From Codonopsis lanceolata (taxonomy: Eukaryota; Streptophyta; Magnoliopsida; Asterales; Campanulaceae), in the NCBI GenBank assembly GCA_013146195.2, contig CM028377.1, positions 179,714,029-179,778,028 of the forward strand: a stretch of 64,000 nt of DNA, written 5' to 3'. The stretch's first letter is position 1; the number at the start of each line of letters is the position of its first letter. The notes beneath the pieces are model-generated. The model was not told the DNA's origin and made no database searches. It worked only from the letters and a program-made list of their open reading frames with translations. The translations under genes were made by a program, and so were the position numbers. Shown here piece by piece: positions 32,454-44,440 of this stretch.

Positions 32454-35400
32454 TATAATGCCCCAAACTCAGGTCCGACCTTTTGAACCCACATATGGCC
32501 ACATCACTACAAATTCATACTTAAATAAAGACTAAATTGAAATGTCATCCAACTAGAATTATAAAAGTCTCCAATTTAAAATACAACCATCCAAAATAAA
32601 TTGTGAAACAAAAGTCTACTAATTTAACTACGTCTCTTTTAAATTCCAAATCATAAAGATACGCCATAAAAGCCTTGATTCCTTGTATCCTCTACCTCAA
32701 GCTTAGTCCTTAATTCCGACCTGGAAGAGGAGTGATGTGAAGAGTGAGCAAACAAAGCTCAATAAGATCATACGCCACCCCTCCGGTTTCTAAGGAGCGG
32801 AGGGGTGACTCAAAGAATAATCCTGCTGTATGTAGAACAAAGTTTAGACATTTGATAACTTGCAAAATCAAAAGATAGGTATCGAATGATTAAAAACTCT
32901 TTTTAAATTAAGAGTTCAAGTAAAACAAAATGTGGATCAAGTAAGTTTGTCGTTACTGCCTGTCTCATACCAGCTAGTAACGACCGAAGATCAAATACAT
33001 TTATTAAAATCATGCAAGGGTCTATTGATTAAGAACCAAATCCCCCGAAGGGTACACAAATCTCCACAAATCCCCTGAAGGGTACATGAATCCCCCGAAG
33101 GGTACATTGTTATGGTATATCTGGAGTACCGCACTCACGGGCCAAGTGGTGCAATTTAATTTATTTCATTGTTTGTCACGTAATCCCCGTGACGGATTGT
33201 TCATATTTAGTGATCATAAATATTTTCAAAACATAGATAGTATTATAAATGTACCACTATCAAAACAATATTTGTATTGTAAATCATTATTTTCAATATA
33301 AAAGAGTATGCCGATAAGTTGACTGACACGGAGTAGATTTTTCGATAGCAAAAAGTATTTCATATAAACAAGTTTAAGCAGGAAATTTGCGAAAACGAAA
33401 TCATAACGAAGATATTCAACAAAGGCTAACGACGGAGTCAAAGCAATTACCGACACGAGGTCGGACATAACAAATGAAATAACGTAATTCAAGAATCAGC
33501 GAAAGCCTAACATTAAAAGCATTTAATACTTTTGCAAATTACCTAAAAGAAACGTAATCTCTTATCTGAATATGTTTAGCGAAGATAATCTCCAACACGT
33601 ACAATCGCCATTTGCTCGATTGCCCAAATCTAAATTTAATAATAACCCAAATTACTAACTATAGTCGATCATGTTGCGTTAATATATATAAAAAAGACTA
33701 CTAGTTAAGAAAATATTCCAAATATCAACTCCTTAAGAAAAACAATTAAATTTTCCCGTAACTCATCTTGATGTTTAGTCAGATCAGATGAGTAAATTTT
33801 AAATTTCATAGTAGGGAAAATAATATAAACTAATATATTATTTATGAATATACACTATAGCTGAAATTTTTTTTTCATCTACTGACCACACACACGTCAC
33901 ACACACACACACAAGCATACATCGACACTTTTAATTATTACTCTCTGCACACACACTCACACACCTTCCAAACACACACACACTTTTAATTTTTTACTCT
34001 CTACACACATACACTATTTACACACTACATAACACACATTATACACGCCCCACAAATTAGTATATGAATATAATATATAATAATGAATGTACGGATGATA
34101 CTACTTCCACCAATATATAAAAACCTATACTATATTTATATCAATAAACCTGGATAATCTTCCGAAGGAACGCCAACATCTCTCTCGATTTCTATGCTCT
34201 TTCTTTCAGAATCATATAGTAATGTATGTTGAAATACACAGTCTACTCTATGATATCAATCAAAACAAACATTCGAAAGAGACTCACCAAGATTGTTGTA
34301 TATGTCAAGTTTGGTAAAGGATGATGAATGGTTTGAAGAATGAAGGTTGCCGGACCACCACCATTGACGGTGGTGGCCGGAGGAGAGGGAGAGAGTAAAA
34401 GAACTCAGAATACACAAAGAAGAGAAAGAAGAAACCGATTTTTGTTATTGAAATTGAATTAGTTTCTAAAACTATTACAAGATATTTATATCTAAAACAA
34501 AAGTAACCTAACAATTCAAATGGGCTAACAATGTGAATGGGCCCAATTGGGCTTACATGTTGTAACTATTACTTTAACACTCCCCCTCAACTCGTACACG
34601 CTACTTTGTGAAGTGTGCGAGTTAGAGAGATACAAATGAATGAGTCTTTACGACAAATGTGCCTTTTTGGACCTGAATCAAACGTGCCACTGGGCTGAAT
34701 TGCCTCTTTGGGCCTAAATCAAATGTACCACTTTGGGCTGAATTTCCCCTTTGGGCCTGAATCAAATGTACCACAATTGGGCTGAATTGGGTTAAATTTC
34801 CTTGAGGATGGGCCATGTCAAGATTGGTGTTGGGGTTGTTGATCTTGAATTTGACCTTGTATTTGAAGGGCCTCACCTCTCCAATAAACTCCCACATCAG
34901 ATGAGTTTGATGACGAAATTCCCAGACTGTGCCCCTCAAGACTTCTTTAAGGTTGATGAAGCTGGAACCAAAAACTATGCTGGGGAGGATGAGGTGGAGT
35001 TGCTGTTCTTGATTGCTGTTGATGTGGTTGTTGCTGAGAGACTGATATGCAATGGCGTAATTGGTGTTTTAATTTGTGCTCGCTAATGAGAGAGCTATGA
35101 ATTGAATTTGTGCTCGCTAATGAGAGATCATTGAATTGAGTTTGTGTTCAATAATGAGAGAGCGATGAAACCTGTACTGTTGGGTATTGTTGGGTTGGTT
35201 GTATGACTTTCTCAAATAGCACAAGTTCCCAGCCCGCTTCTATTGCTTGTTGATTTTGTTTTTGTTCTTGATTTTCTACTTCTTTGTGTGTTTGACCCTC
35301 TTCTTGTTATACCAAGTCAAGACCCTCTTCTTGTTGCCGCCGATGGGAAGGTCTAATTTGGGAAATTCTGGGGCTTGGTGAATTGAGGAAGATTGGTATT

Positions 35401-36312
35401 GTTGGGGTTGTTGATCTTGTTGTGAATTCTTGATGAAATTGAGGTTTGGAATGGGTCGTAGGTCTGGAATGGGAGAGATGAAGGAGATGATGGGTTTAGT
35501 GCTGGGATTGCTGTTTACGGTTCATGTGGTTTCAAATTATTTGCAACAAACATTTCTTTGGGACGCTGTGCTCGGGTCTGTGTATAAGATTCAGGTTCAT
35601 GTGTTTGAGAAGGTTTTGGGGAGGGATTGATTATCAGAATGTCTGCTCTAATACCATGTAAAGTTTGGTAAATGTTGAATGCTTGAAGAAGGTTACCGGA
35701 CCACCACCATTGACGGTGGTGGCCGGAGGAGAGGGAGAGAGTAAAAGAACTCAGAATACACAAAGAAGAGAAAGAAGAAACCGATTTTTGTTATTGAAAT
35801 TGAATTAGTTTCTAAAACTATTACAAGATATTTATATCTAAAACAAAAGTAACCTAACAATTCAAATGGGCTAACAATATGAATGGGCTAACAATGTGAA
35901 TGGGCCCAATTGGGCTTACATGTTGTATCTATTACTTTAACAGTATCGCCCTCTTCAATTGTCTCTTTTGCTCTGCCGTTCTCTTTCCTTCTTCTTTAGT
36001 TGTTGGTAAGGGTTTTCTTTCTCTCAATACCCTATTTATATAAGTAAAACCCTACTAGGTTTTCAACCCTAACCAAAATCTAACGTAATTTAACTAAAAT
36101 TAATAAAGTAATATTAATAGATAATTATTACTAAAAAGAATAAAATCCTAGTCAAAGTGGGCCTAGCCCCACCTAAATTTAATTAGTTACTAAATAGGTC
36201 CAAAATCATTAATTAGCACAAACAATTATAATATTAATTATATAGATCCAAAATAAACATAATATTACTTAACACGAATTAATATTTTTGCTAGAATTAT
36301 CGGGGTATTACA
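32454..36312 (+). mobile_element. Solo gypsy-type LTR containing a TRIM element
   Basis: Left end TATAATGCCCCAAACTCAGG and right end CGGGGTATTACA are inverse-matched (TGTAATACCCC), as in Ty3/gypsy LTRs. A TATA box (CTATTTATATAAG) near 36030 gives plus orientation with about 270 bp of R-U5. Without the TRIM (34303-35942) it is about 2.2 kb. CCCGAAGGGTACA is repeated three times near 33050 and CA-rich tracts occur at 33885-34030. No coding domain. Flanks do not show a normal 5-bp duplication; instead the repeats R1 and R2 abut both sides. Confidence 0.6.
34303..35942 (-). mobile_element. TRIM-like LTR retrotransposon, 1.64 kb
   Basis: Direct repeats of about 280 bp (34303-34579 and 35657-35942), reading TGTTAAAGTAATAG to TTTACA or TTGACA on the minus strand. 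Next to the right-hand LTR a primer site TGGTATTAGAGC reads on the minus strand (about 35644-35655). Next to the left LTR a polypurine tract TTGAGGGGGAG (34580-34590). Target duplication GTATA/GTATC (34298-34302, 35943-35947), one mismatch. The 1.08-kb interior has no gag-pol, only a short frame and three 57-bp GGGCTGAATT repeats at 34650-34800. It needs an autonomous partner. Confidence 0.9.
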
Positions 36313-36313
36313 G

Positions 36314-36960
36314 TTGTGTATATCCGCCACAAATTCACCAAATAAAAAAAAGCTTTATTAAGTTACAATAATAACATTATAGGTAACAATCTAACATCTA
36401 CAAAGACTTCGAGTTTAAATTTATTCAATATCTACAAAATTACAAATTCAAAGTATTTATTACATACATAAATATAATCATAGATGGTTCAAAAATCACA
36501 GAAAAATTTTATACTAAGGAAATATTCAGCATAAGAATGCAATCATAATTTCGTAATAATATGTAATATTAGTAGTTAACATTGATGTGAATGAAAATTT
36601 CTTTGGCTATATTTTACTATAATATATAAACTTAGTTATAGTTCAACATTCTAGATGCATATTTGAATACCGAGAGAAAATAAAATGTTTTAGGCATATA
36701 TAAATTGATATATGTCTAATTGAGAAAATTATTGAATAAAATGCAATCAATTTGGTTGAAGCTGATCAATATTTCAAAGCAGGAGGCAATGTTACTTGAG
36801 TACAATCTTTCATGGTAAATGAGAAACAAACTCATTACATGGACCAAAGTATGTATTAATTCGGGCACACTCTTTTTAAACATTTTTTCCTCAAACTTAT
36901 TTGTCAAACATAATATACATTGTGTGTGAGATATATAAAAGTGAACATTATTGATATGTC
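36314..36960. repeat. Direct repeat R2, about 647 bp
   Basis: Second copy of R1, same orientation, starting TTGTGTATATCCGCCACAAA directly after the solo LTR end and finishing GAACATTATTGATATGTC. See R1. Confidence 0.88.
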
Positions 36961-37127
36961 AGTATCAATTGTTATCAATGTCTATAAATAAGTTTGATTG
37001 ATAGAAATTTCCTACTAATTATCAGAGATGCAAATTTTAAAGTGATAAAGAGGAGTGAGCGATTAAGCGTCGAAGCGGCAAATTTGTGTGGTTGAGAATA
37101 ATGTTAGGGATTTTCTGTAGTCTATAT

Positions 37128-37177
<50 letters not shown>

Positions 37178-37485
37178 CACACCTAGTTATATGGTAAATA
37201 TTTGCATGAATAAAGATTAAGCCTATATTATAAGTAGTTCGAGTAACGGTTCAGGGAATGAAGCGGATACTTCTGATATTAACAATTCCTTTTTTTCATT
37301 CTGGTTATTTCTTGTTACTCGCCTCATATCCAGTCAAACCAATTAATAACCGTCAACTTCGGTTAAGTTCAGTTCAGTTTGGGTATCCACGGTTTAGTTC
37401 GAGGGTGGTTTGATATATAACCATCAACTTGGGCTTCCTAGGCTTGAAAAGGAAAGGGGGGGATGTTATGGGTTTGTTTTTTTTA
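36961..37485. other. Gene-free tract with a (CA)n(TA)n microsatellite
   Basis: 37130-37178 is a compound microsatellite of about 16 CA and 8 TA units. 37200-37480 has GGTT/AACC-rich words like a degraded hAT MITE interior, but ends were not found. No gene. Confidence 0.6.
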
Positions 37486-38545
37486 AGATGAAATTCGAGT
37501 CGGTCCCCCTAGAATATTTTCAGCCACTTTACTCCATTATACTTTTTTAAAATCGATAAAAGGCACTTATTGGCAAATTCAAACACGCATGCGAAGCATC
37601 AGTTTCTCGAATGCATTATACGTCTTGCGTATCACATTGAATGACATATGCATCGCGATTGTAAATAACCTATGCAACGATATTTATTTTTGTATTCCAT
37701 TCTTCAATTGTGTGATTGTAATTGTCATTTCCATTTCATTGCGATGCCTCGCGATTTCAAATCGATGCATCAACTAAATCCAATTTTGAATGAATATTTT
37801 ATAAGTTGCATACCGAATTTTCCATTACACCTTTAAAGGTTTGCCCATCATCACTAATAAGAGATGTCCAACCAACAGTTAAAAGACCATTTCCTGATTG
37901 AATATGGCATATGTCATAATGTGGAACACTTTCATTCTTACTTTCCAAACTTAGCAAAATTATTATACTTACTTGGAAATAGAATCTTCATGGTTGCCAC
38001 CTCTATTCACTCTATATGTCAAAGTATTGTAATTAAAAAAAACATCAACATTTATTATGCTAGCCGATAACATTTTTTGCCAACAACACCATGTTTTTAA
38101 AATCTTCTTTATGCATTAGCAAACCCGAAAATCAAACAAGTCCAAGAACCAAGTTCCTTCTCCAACATTTCATCGAATAGTTTACATGCAACCTAAGTGT
38201 AATTGAATGGATTAAATCAGAAAAACAAAAATTCTTTGAAACTTTCATAACAATGCATTTCGTCCGATCAGATTTTCCTTTGGAATAAGTGATTTCGATA
38301 CCATGTTGATAGATATGCTTGAAAAATATGATCAATCAATCGAATAATATTTAATATAGAAGAATCTGAATGAGATGTTATATGATCGATCGATAGAATG
38401 TTGACATTTTGGAAAGAAATCATATTTGAATAGAATGGATGATTTACCGAAAAGATTTTAGGAAGAAACAATTATGTAGGTTGTTAAGGGGGGCATTTTA
38501 GGAATAATTTTATAAAAGAGCCTTTTTACGGTTAAAAAATGATTA
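37485..38545 (+). mobile_element. CGATGC variant of the CCGCGG-core family, copy 5
   Basis: Head AAATTCGAGTCGGTCCCCCT near 37490 and a tail AAAGAGCCTTTTTACGGTTA running into TTACAGGTCGGTACC near 38560. The core (37590-37790) uses GCATCGCGATT/GCGATGCCTCGCGATT words instead of ACCGCGGT. Boundaries approximate. Confidence 0.4.
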
Positions 38546-39740
38546 ATTACAGGTCGGTACCTTTTGGTGAAAATATAACCGCTACAGTGCTTCATTTTTG
38601 TTTTCAACCGCATAAGTTCATTTTGGTTAATTTTGTCCTAAAATGTCCACTATTCTTAATTTCTATCTTTTTACACCGATTAGGTGGAAATCCTCAAAGT
38701 AGTAAGGCATAGTCAAAATCTAGAATGAAAGGGGCATCTTCATCACGAAATTGACATTAAAGACAGGAGAATGAGACCTCAATTCTACAGTGATTCAGTT
38801 TTCTATAAGTGGGCAAACTTGGACTCAATCATTTCTTATTTTTTTTTTGTAGCAATTCATTTCTTTGCAAAGTCTCTAGAGAAAGAATCTCACTCGTTGC
38901 CGAGACGGAGCTTGCCATATATATTTGTTCCCAAAGAGCGAAATAGAGAGGTAGGTGAACTCTTATTGATATTAGTTGCGGAGTTGACAAAATAATGATG
39001 TGAGGGAGCAAGAGATGTTGTACATGGTCTATCTGCCAATTCCCTTGTCCTAACACACTGATTGTCGTTCGATGTATGTGTGTGTGTGTGTGTGTAAAAT
39101 TGTATGAGATAGAGGCGAGATCGAGATCGAGATCAAGATCAGGTTGAAGTTGTCTCCAATATGGGCATCGTTTCCTCCGATGTGGGTTGCCTCCGTTGTG
39201 GGTATCATTGCCTTCGATGTGGGCATCGTTGGAGAAAGCAGTGGACTATACTTGCTGTTTTATTTCTATATGTTACTTGCAATACTTATTTACACACACA
39301 CAAATACCTAGATAAGATGAGAGAGAGAGAGAGATAGATTAATTTTGTTTTTGATTGATTTGCTTACGGAAGCAATGGGCAATGGGACTTTCTTTTTCTT
39401 GACTTAGGGCGAAAATATGTGGAATGGTCGCGAAAAGACTTAGATTCAATGCAACTTCCTACTTTCCGAATTCGATGCACAATATTTTTTTGAGCAATTT
39501 GGGCAGTGACTTTTGCATTGCGATGCACAAAATTTTTAGCGATGCCCAATATTTTGAGCGATGCCTAATGTTTTCATTGCGATGCCTAGATTTGGGCAGT
39601 GGCTTTGTATGCGTGTCTTTTATTAGTTAAGGGTATCTTAGACATTTTACCCCAAAAAGTGTACTTTAGCAGTTGAATAAAAAGAAAATGGAGTGGAGGG
39701 GTTATATTATTATCACAGGGGACCGACCCCGTTATCCCCC
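38545..39740 (+). mobile_element. CGATGC variant of the family, copy 6
   Basis: Head TTACAGGTCGGTACCTTTTG with AACCGCTACAGTGCTT; right end GTGTACTTTAGCAGTTGAAT then GGGGACCGACCCCGTTATCC, its approximate inverse. The core has TCCGATGTGGGCATCGTT repeated about four times (39155-39230) and GCGATGCACAA/GCGATGCCTA words (39515-39590). Contains (TG)n at 39073-39096. Confidence 0.5.
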
Positions 39741-39774
39741 TTTTAAAAATATAGGCTAGTAAACCAGATGAAAA

Positions 39775-40490
39775 CTTTTAAGGTAAAATTCTGGCCGGTC
39801 CATTTTTTAAAGTTTTTAATCCTAAAAGTCCATTGTTATTTTTTTTAACCGCAAAAGAGAACTTTTCGAAATGTTGTTCCGGAAATGTGATCGTCTCCTT
39901 CAACAGTTCTGGCAACACACTTTGACTTCGAAAATCATCATTATTACGCAACAAAACGGGGATCGACATGAGGACATGGCTGGTTTTATTACGATTTTGA
40001 ATCGCGATGCAATTAGGTTAGGTAGTTAAACTATTTTGAATCGCGGTGCAAAGATATCAGATTAAATTGATGAGTTACGGTGTAAATAGACTAGATAATT
40101 AAACTATTGAACCGTGGTGTAAAAAATAATGCAATAAAATTGATGAATTGCGGTACAATTAGACTACACAATTAAACTATAGAACCGCAGTGCAAAAATT
40201 AATGTATATATTTTTGAATCATGGTGCATATATTTTTGAATCGCGTTGGATTTTTAATTTTTTTTGAATGGCGGTGCATAATTTTTTTTAATCGTGGTGT
40301 ATAAATTTTTGAATCGGGGTACATTTTTCGTAGCGCGCGCGCCTCAGGCTCATTAAGGGTAGCACAGTTATTTCGCCCCCAAAAGTGTCGTTTTCGGTTG
40401 AAAAAAAACACGGTACTGGAACAATTAAAACTTTGAAAAATGGATTGACCCGTAATTATTCCAGACTTTTAGTAGTGGACTGGCCCATAA
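39775..40490 (+). mobile_element. CCGCGG-core repeat family, copy 7
   Basis: Head AAAATTCTGGCCGGTCCATT, then AACAGTTCTGGCAACACACT and CGGGGATCGACATG. The core 39990-40340 has GAATCGCGGTGCAAAG and GAACCGCAGTGCAAAAAT units. Tail GGCTCATTAAGGGTAGCACA, AAAAGTGTCGTTTTCGGTTG, GGATTGACCCGTAATT. It lacks most of the GAAGAAGG tract of copies 1-3, so it is an internal-deletion form. Confidence 0.55.
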
Positions 40491-40534
40491 TTTTTTTCTT
40501 AAAAAAATAGGGGTTGTTAAGATTTAAATAAAGA

Positions 40535-41560
40535 ATATTTGCGGGCTGGTACACTTTCTTGAAATTGTAACTGCTTCACTACCCTCTTTTTTAAAAAACG
40601 GCTTAAGTCCATTTTATAATTTTTTTTCCAATATTCACATCCAGCTGATGGGTCATAGTGCAGGCATCCAACTTCTTTTTCACCTCATATTTAATTGTTA
40701 CATGTAGAACACTCTGATTCTGTTGGCTTTCGTCTTCCGTCCCCCTTCCACCTTTGGTAATATTTCAAGCAATACGAGGGCAGTAGAGTTAGAAAGTTGG
40801 AAAAGTCAAGATGATGGACGGAGGAGCTGAAAATGACGAGATTTTGAGTCTCATTTTGGGGGTGAAGACGGAGAACCCAGTTGAGATTTTCAATCAATGA
40901 AAAGTTGTAAGCTCCAGCGTCGTAGGCTCCGATCCTTCCCAAAATCTCTGTTATTTTCTTGTTTTTCAATTTCAATCATTCCCAACGATGCAACAATCAA
41001 AGCTAACGATGCAACAATCGGAGCCAACGATGCAAAAATCAGAGCCAACGACGCAACAACTGAAGCCAACAACGCAACAATCGAAGCCAACGACGCAACC
41101 TATAAGTGTTTAAGAATATTGTTGAATAATGGAATTAACCTGTAAGTGTTGACTTGAGAATATTGTTGAATAAGAGATTTGGCGTAAAGGAAATTTATCA
41201 TGCCCGATGCTTGTTGTGGGTGTTTGTTTAGTTTACTGGTTTCATTTTTTCTACTTAATTTTATTTTGAATTTTGTTTGTTGGGTTGGTGGTGGGGAGAA
41301 GAAACAGAGGAGATGAAAATGGGACAAACCAAATTTTTTCCTTGCGATGCCCAAATTTTAGGCAGTAACTTTTGCATTGTGGCGCTCAAATTTGGACTGT
41401 GACTTTGTCTGCACGCCTTTCCTTCATTAATAGTATCTTCGTCATTTTCCCTCCAAAAATATACTTTAGCGGTTTAAAACAAATATAGAAGACCTTTCTG
41501 GTTATAATTTCGTTCGTTACATGGGACCGACCCGGTTATCACCCTTTAAATAATTGAAGG
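40535..41560 (+). mobile_element. CGATGC variant of the family, copy 8
   Basis: Head GCGGGCTGGTACACTTTCTT with CTGCTTCACTACCC; tail TATACTTTAGCGGTTTAAAA and GGGACCGACCCGGTTATCAC, the inverse theme. The interior carries the 21-bp minisatellite at 40977-41101 and TTGCGATGCCCAAAT near 41343. Confidence 0.5.
40977..41101 (+). repeat. 21-bp minisatellite, six copies
   Basis: AACGATGCAACAATCGGAGCC and close variants repeated in register. The period is a multiple of three, so a plus frame reads as ANDATIE-like heptapeptides. That frame has no start context or homology and lies within a non-autonomous repeat, so coding is not supported. Confidence 0.9.
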
Positions 41561-41583
41561 GCCTTTCCAAGAGTCTGGAATTA

Positions 41584-41761
41584 CTTCATCCATTTCGGGT
41601 AAAGAGTCACAGTTTGAAAGTCAAAAAATTTAAGAAAATGATATTTTTAGTTGTACATTAGTAATAAAATGACACTTTTATAGCTTAACTTTTAAAAGTT
41701 GACTCTTTAAATAAAACATATCAAAATGAAATTTTAAATTTTTTACCCGAAACGAAGGGAA
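41584..41761. mobile_element. Short MITE, AAAGAGTC family
   Basis: Left CTTCATCCATTTCGGGTAAA, right ending TTTTACCCGAAACGAAGGGA, TA before the left end. Shares AAGAAAATGA and AAAATGACACTTTTAT with the copies at 51 kb, 52.5 kb and 62.3 kb. Confidence 0.75.
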
Positions 41762-43778
41762 AATTAATTTTCACATGCACGTGGGGTGTTAATTCAATTG
41801 ATTCCTTATAGTATAATCCAATTGATATTTTGTCCACATAAACTAATTAATGAATGGCTATGTGTAATTAACAAATCTCATGTAGGCCGGTCATATGAAT
41901 ATTTATTCGTAAAACGAAGTTTCATTCTCTCATAACTCAATCCATCAGCACACGATAATTCGGATAAAAGAATTCGTCTTACAAAAAATATCCATACGAT
42001 TATCTTACCTAAAATTTTATCATATTTAATTAATAACTGTCATAAAAATCAAGATTAATAATATATATAGTCAATGAAAAATTATTAACAGATAACCTTA
42101 TCAATATATAATTTATATACTAGATGACATTTGTATTTGTCATACTTGCATAGGAGAGAGATGGGTAACAATGAAGTCATGGTCAAGCCCATTACTTTGG
42201 ACAAAAAAGTTCGCCATTTAAAAGTCTTGCAGAATCTAGGAGAGAGAGATTTCCATTTGCAGGTTACATTTTATTTCACCAGGAACATGGATGAGGTTTC
42301 CACATCATCATATACCCTTTTAATTCAATTTTGATCGGTCTGCATGACGTGGCCATATAGAAACCATGCATACAACTCCATGTTATATGGTTTAATTAAC
42401 CTCAAATCCTTGTAGGATAATGACCTCGCATTGAATATTTGTCACAAGCTAACTAGAGATAACATGAATAAAGAAAAATTATTTCATGGACCCACCATAA
42501 ATTTTTAGATGCAGATTGTAGCAGATAAATGCTACTTAACTCTTTCAAAATTATTATCTTATTTTATTTATAATCATAAAAAAATATTTATTTTGGGGAG
42601 AATTAAAAAAAGAAATAACATTGATGCAATTTGCTTATTTGGTATGCATCCTCCAAAGAAAGAATTCCAATATCTTTGTCATTCGGTTACACTTGCACAT
42701 ACCACCAAGGCTAATAGACAATAAATTGCCTTCGCCCAACTTGAGCTTGGCTCCATGAAACTCAGCTAAATTGACTCGAACAAAACCACTAGCGAATAGC
42801 TTGCGAAAAAGGTCACATCGAATTTGCACATGATTTTATAGGCTTTACACTGAAACTCGAGTAAGCTTCAAACTAGACATTTTGTTAAACGATTTCAAAT
42901 ATGAAACCTAAAATCTCAACTCTATTCGACTCGCGAATACACCTCAACTCAAGGCTCAATTCTTAAGCACAATATGAGAGCATAGCGTTTTTCAACCAGC
43001 AACAGGCTTAACTCCAATTGGAGGGTTTGTAATTGTCCTAGCATCACATAATTTGTTAGCTTAATGTTTCAACTTTTTTGTGACACTCAAGGAAATTCAA
43101 GGGGCCTTTCGGTATGTTTTGGCACGAAAAATAAGAGAGCAATAGAAATAAGCTGGTGGGGTCGAAAAAATAGAAAATTAAAAACCAAAAATTAAGTCCC
43201 TAAAGCTCAAAAGGAGAGCAAACCCTTTGGGATTTACTAATTTCTAGCGATATATAATACATATTTTCATTTATTTTGTCTTTCATATAATAATTATCTT
43301 TGTTCAATCTGATCATGTAAAAAGTACATTTTTTTCAAATTACAAGTTTAAATAAAAAGAAAACCAATGTTTCCCTCCAATTTGGCTCTCAATGTCTACT
43401 TGCAGTTGGATCTCGATAAAGACTTATGAAAGAATGTCTTACGGTTATTTTATATGAGATGAATCTCCCTGATCCAATCCAATCCACTGTGTATTGATGA
43501 AATAAACTGTAAAAAAGTAAGATTTCATATTACAAATTAGGATACGTAAGACGGTCCGACAAGAGATCAACCTCACATATGTACTATCGTCCCTTTCCCT
43601 TAGGTATCTTTAGATTAAAGCATTAAACTGCACGCTCACAAAGGGGCAACATCATCTTTAGCATATTCGATTAATGGTGCCATTGTCTTTTTTATTACAA
43701 ATGTCGTTATGTTAAAAGTTTTCATTTGAATGAAAACTTATTTTCTTTTTATATATGAAAATGATGATAAAAATGCAT
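41762..43778. other. Gene-free AT-rich tract
   Basis: No supported gene. One frame at 42161-42261 (MGNNEVMVKPITLDKKVR...) is preceded by an AG and followed by CAG|GTTACAT, so it has the shape of an exon, but no homology is recognised. The remainder shows stop-rich AT sequence. Confidence 0.45.
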
Positions 43779-44029
43779 TGATTATTATTATTATTATTAT
43801 AAAAATTAATAACATATTATTATTATTATAACAATAATATTATTATCATTGTCTTCGGCTACATTATTACTAATAATACCAAAGTTCTCTTTTAAAAAAA
43901 ATCATTTTCTAATGATCCCAAAACAACTACTCAATTTATAAAATCTAAAGTTAATATTTTCATACAAAAAATTCAAAAAGTTAACCTTTACACTATTATT
44001 AAATTTTGGTAGTAATATTAGTAGTAGTG

Positions 44030-44066
<37 letters not shown>

Positions 44067-44067
44067 C

Positions 44068-44124
<57 letters not shown>

Positions 44125-44313
44125 GTAAAAAGATTGAAGGTAAATATAAGTTTCCCTTAAAATCAAACGTCATACTCTAATGATACTAGTAAAAATGTTA
44201 GGTATTGGACTGTTTGGTACCAAAAATTTAACTTAGGAACTTTTTGGATATAAAAATTATTTTTGGGACTTTTTGGATATGAGAATTTTTCAGTGGGATT
44301 TTTTCCAATTTTT

Positions 44314-44382
<69 letters not shown>
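43779..44382. repeat. Cluster of microsatellites: (ATT)n, (GAT)n, (AAT)n, (TA)n
   Basis: ATT/TTA runs at 43780-43850, GAT x 12 at 44031-44066 passing directly into AAT x 19 at 44068-44124, and a 67-bp TA run at 44316-44382. The YIYIYI frames here come from the TA run. Confidence 0.95.
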
Positions 44383-44385
<3 letters not shown>

Positions 44386-44440
44386 TTGTGCACAAACTTA
44401 GTACATTTGGTGAAGAAAAGAACCTCTATATTAAAAATTC

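Noticed and set aside
34802..35086. 94-codon plus frame in the TRIM interior
   Set aside because: Opposite to the element's strand, no homology and no conserved start; chance frame.
31797..36960. R1 and R2 as ordinary LTRs of one element
   Set aside because: There is no primer site after R1, no purine tract before R2, and the segment between has its own LTR-type ends. Kept as an open question instead.
40897..41145. 82-codon frame with ANDATIE-like repeats
   Set aside because: Generated by the 21-bp minisatellite in a non-autonomous repeat; no evidence of a gene.
42131..42334. Possible exon of an unknown gene
   Set aside because: Splice-like borders only; no homology recognised and no neighbouring exons found.
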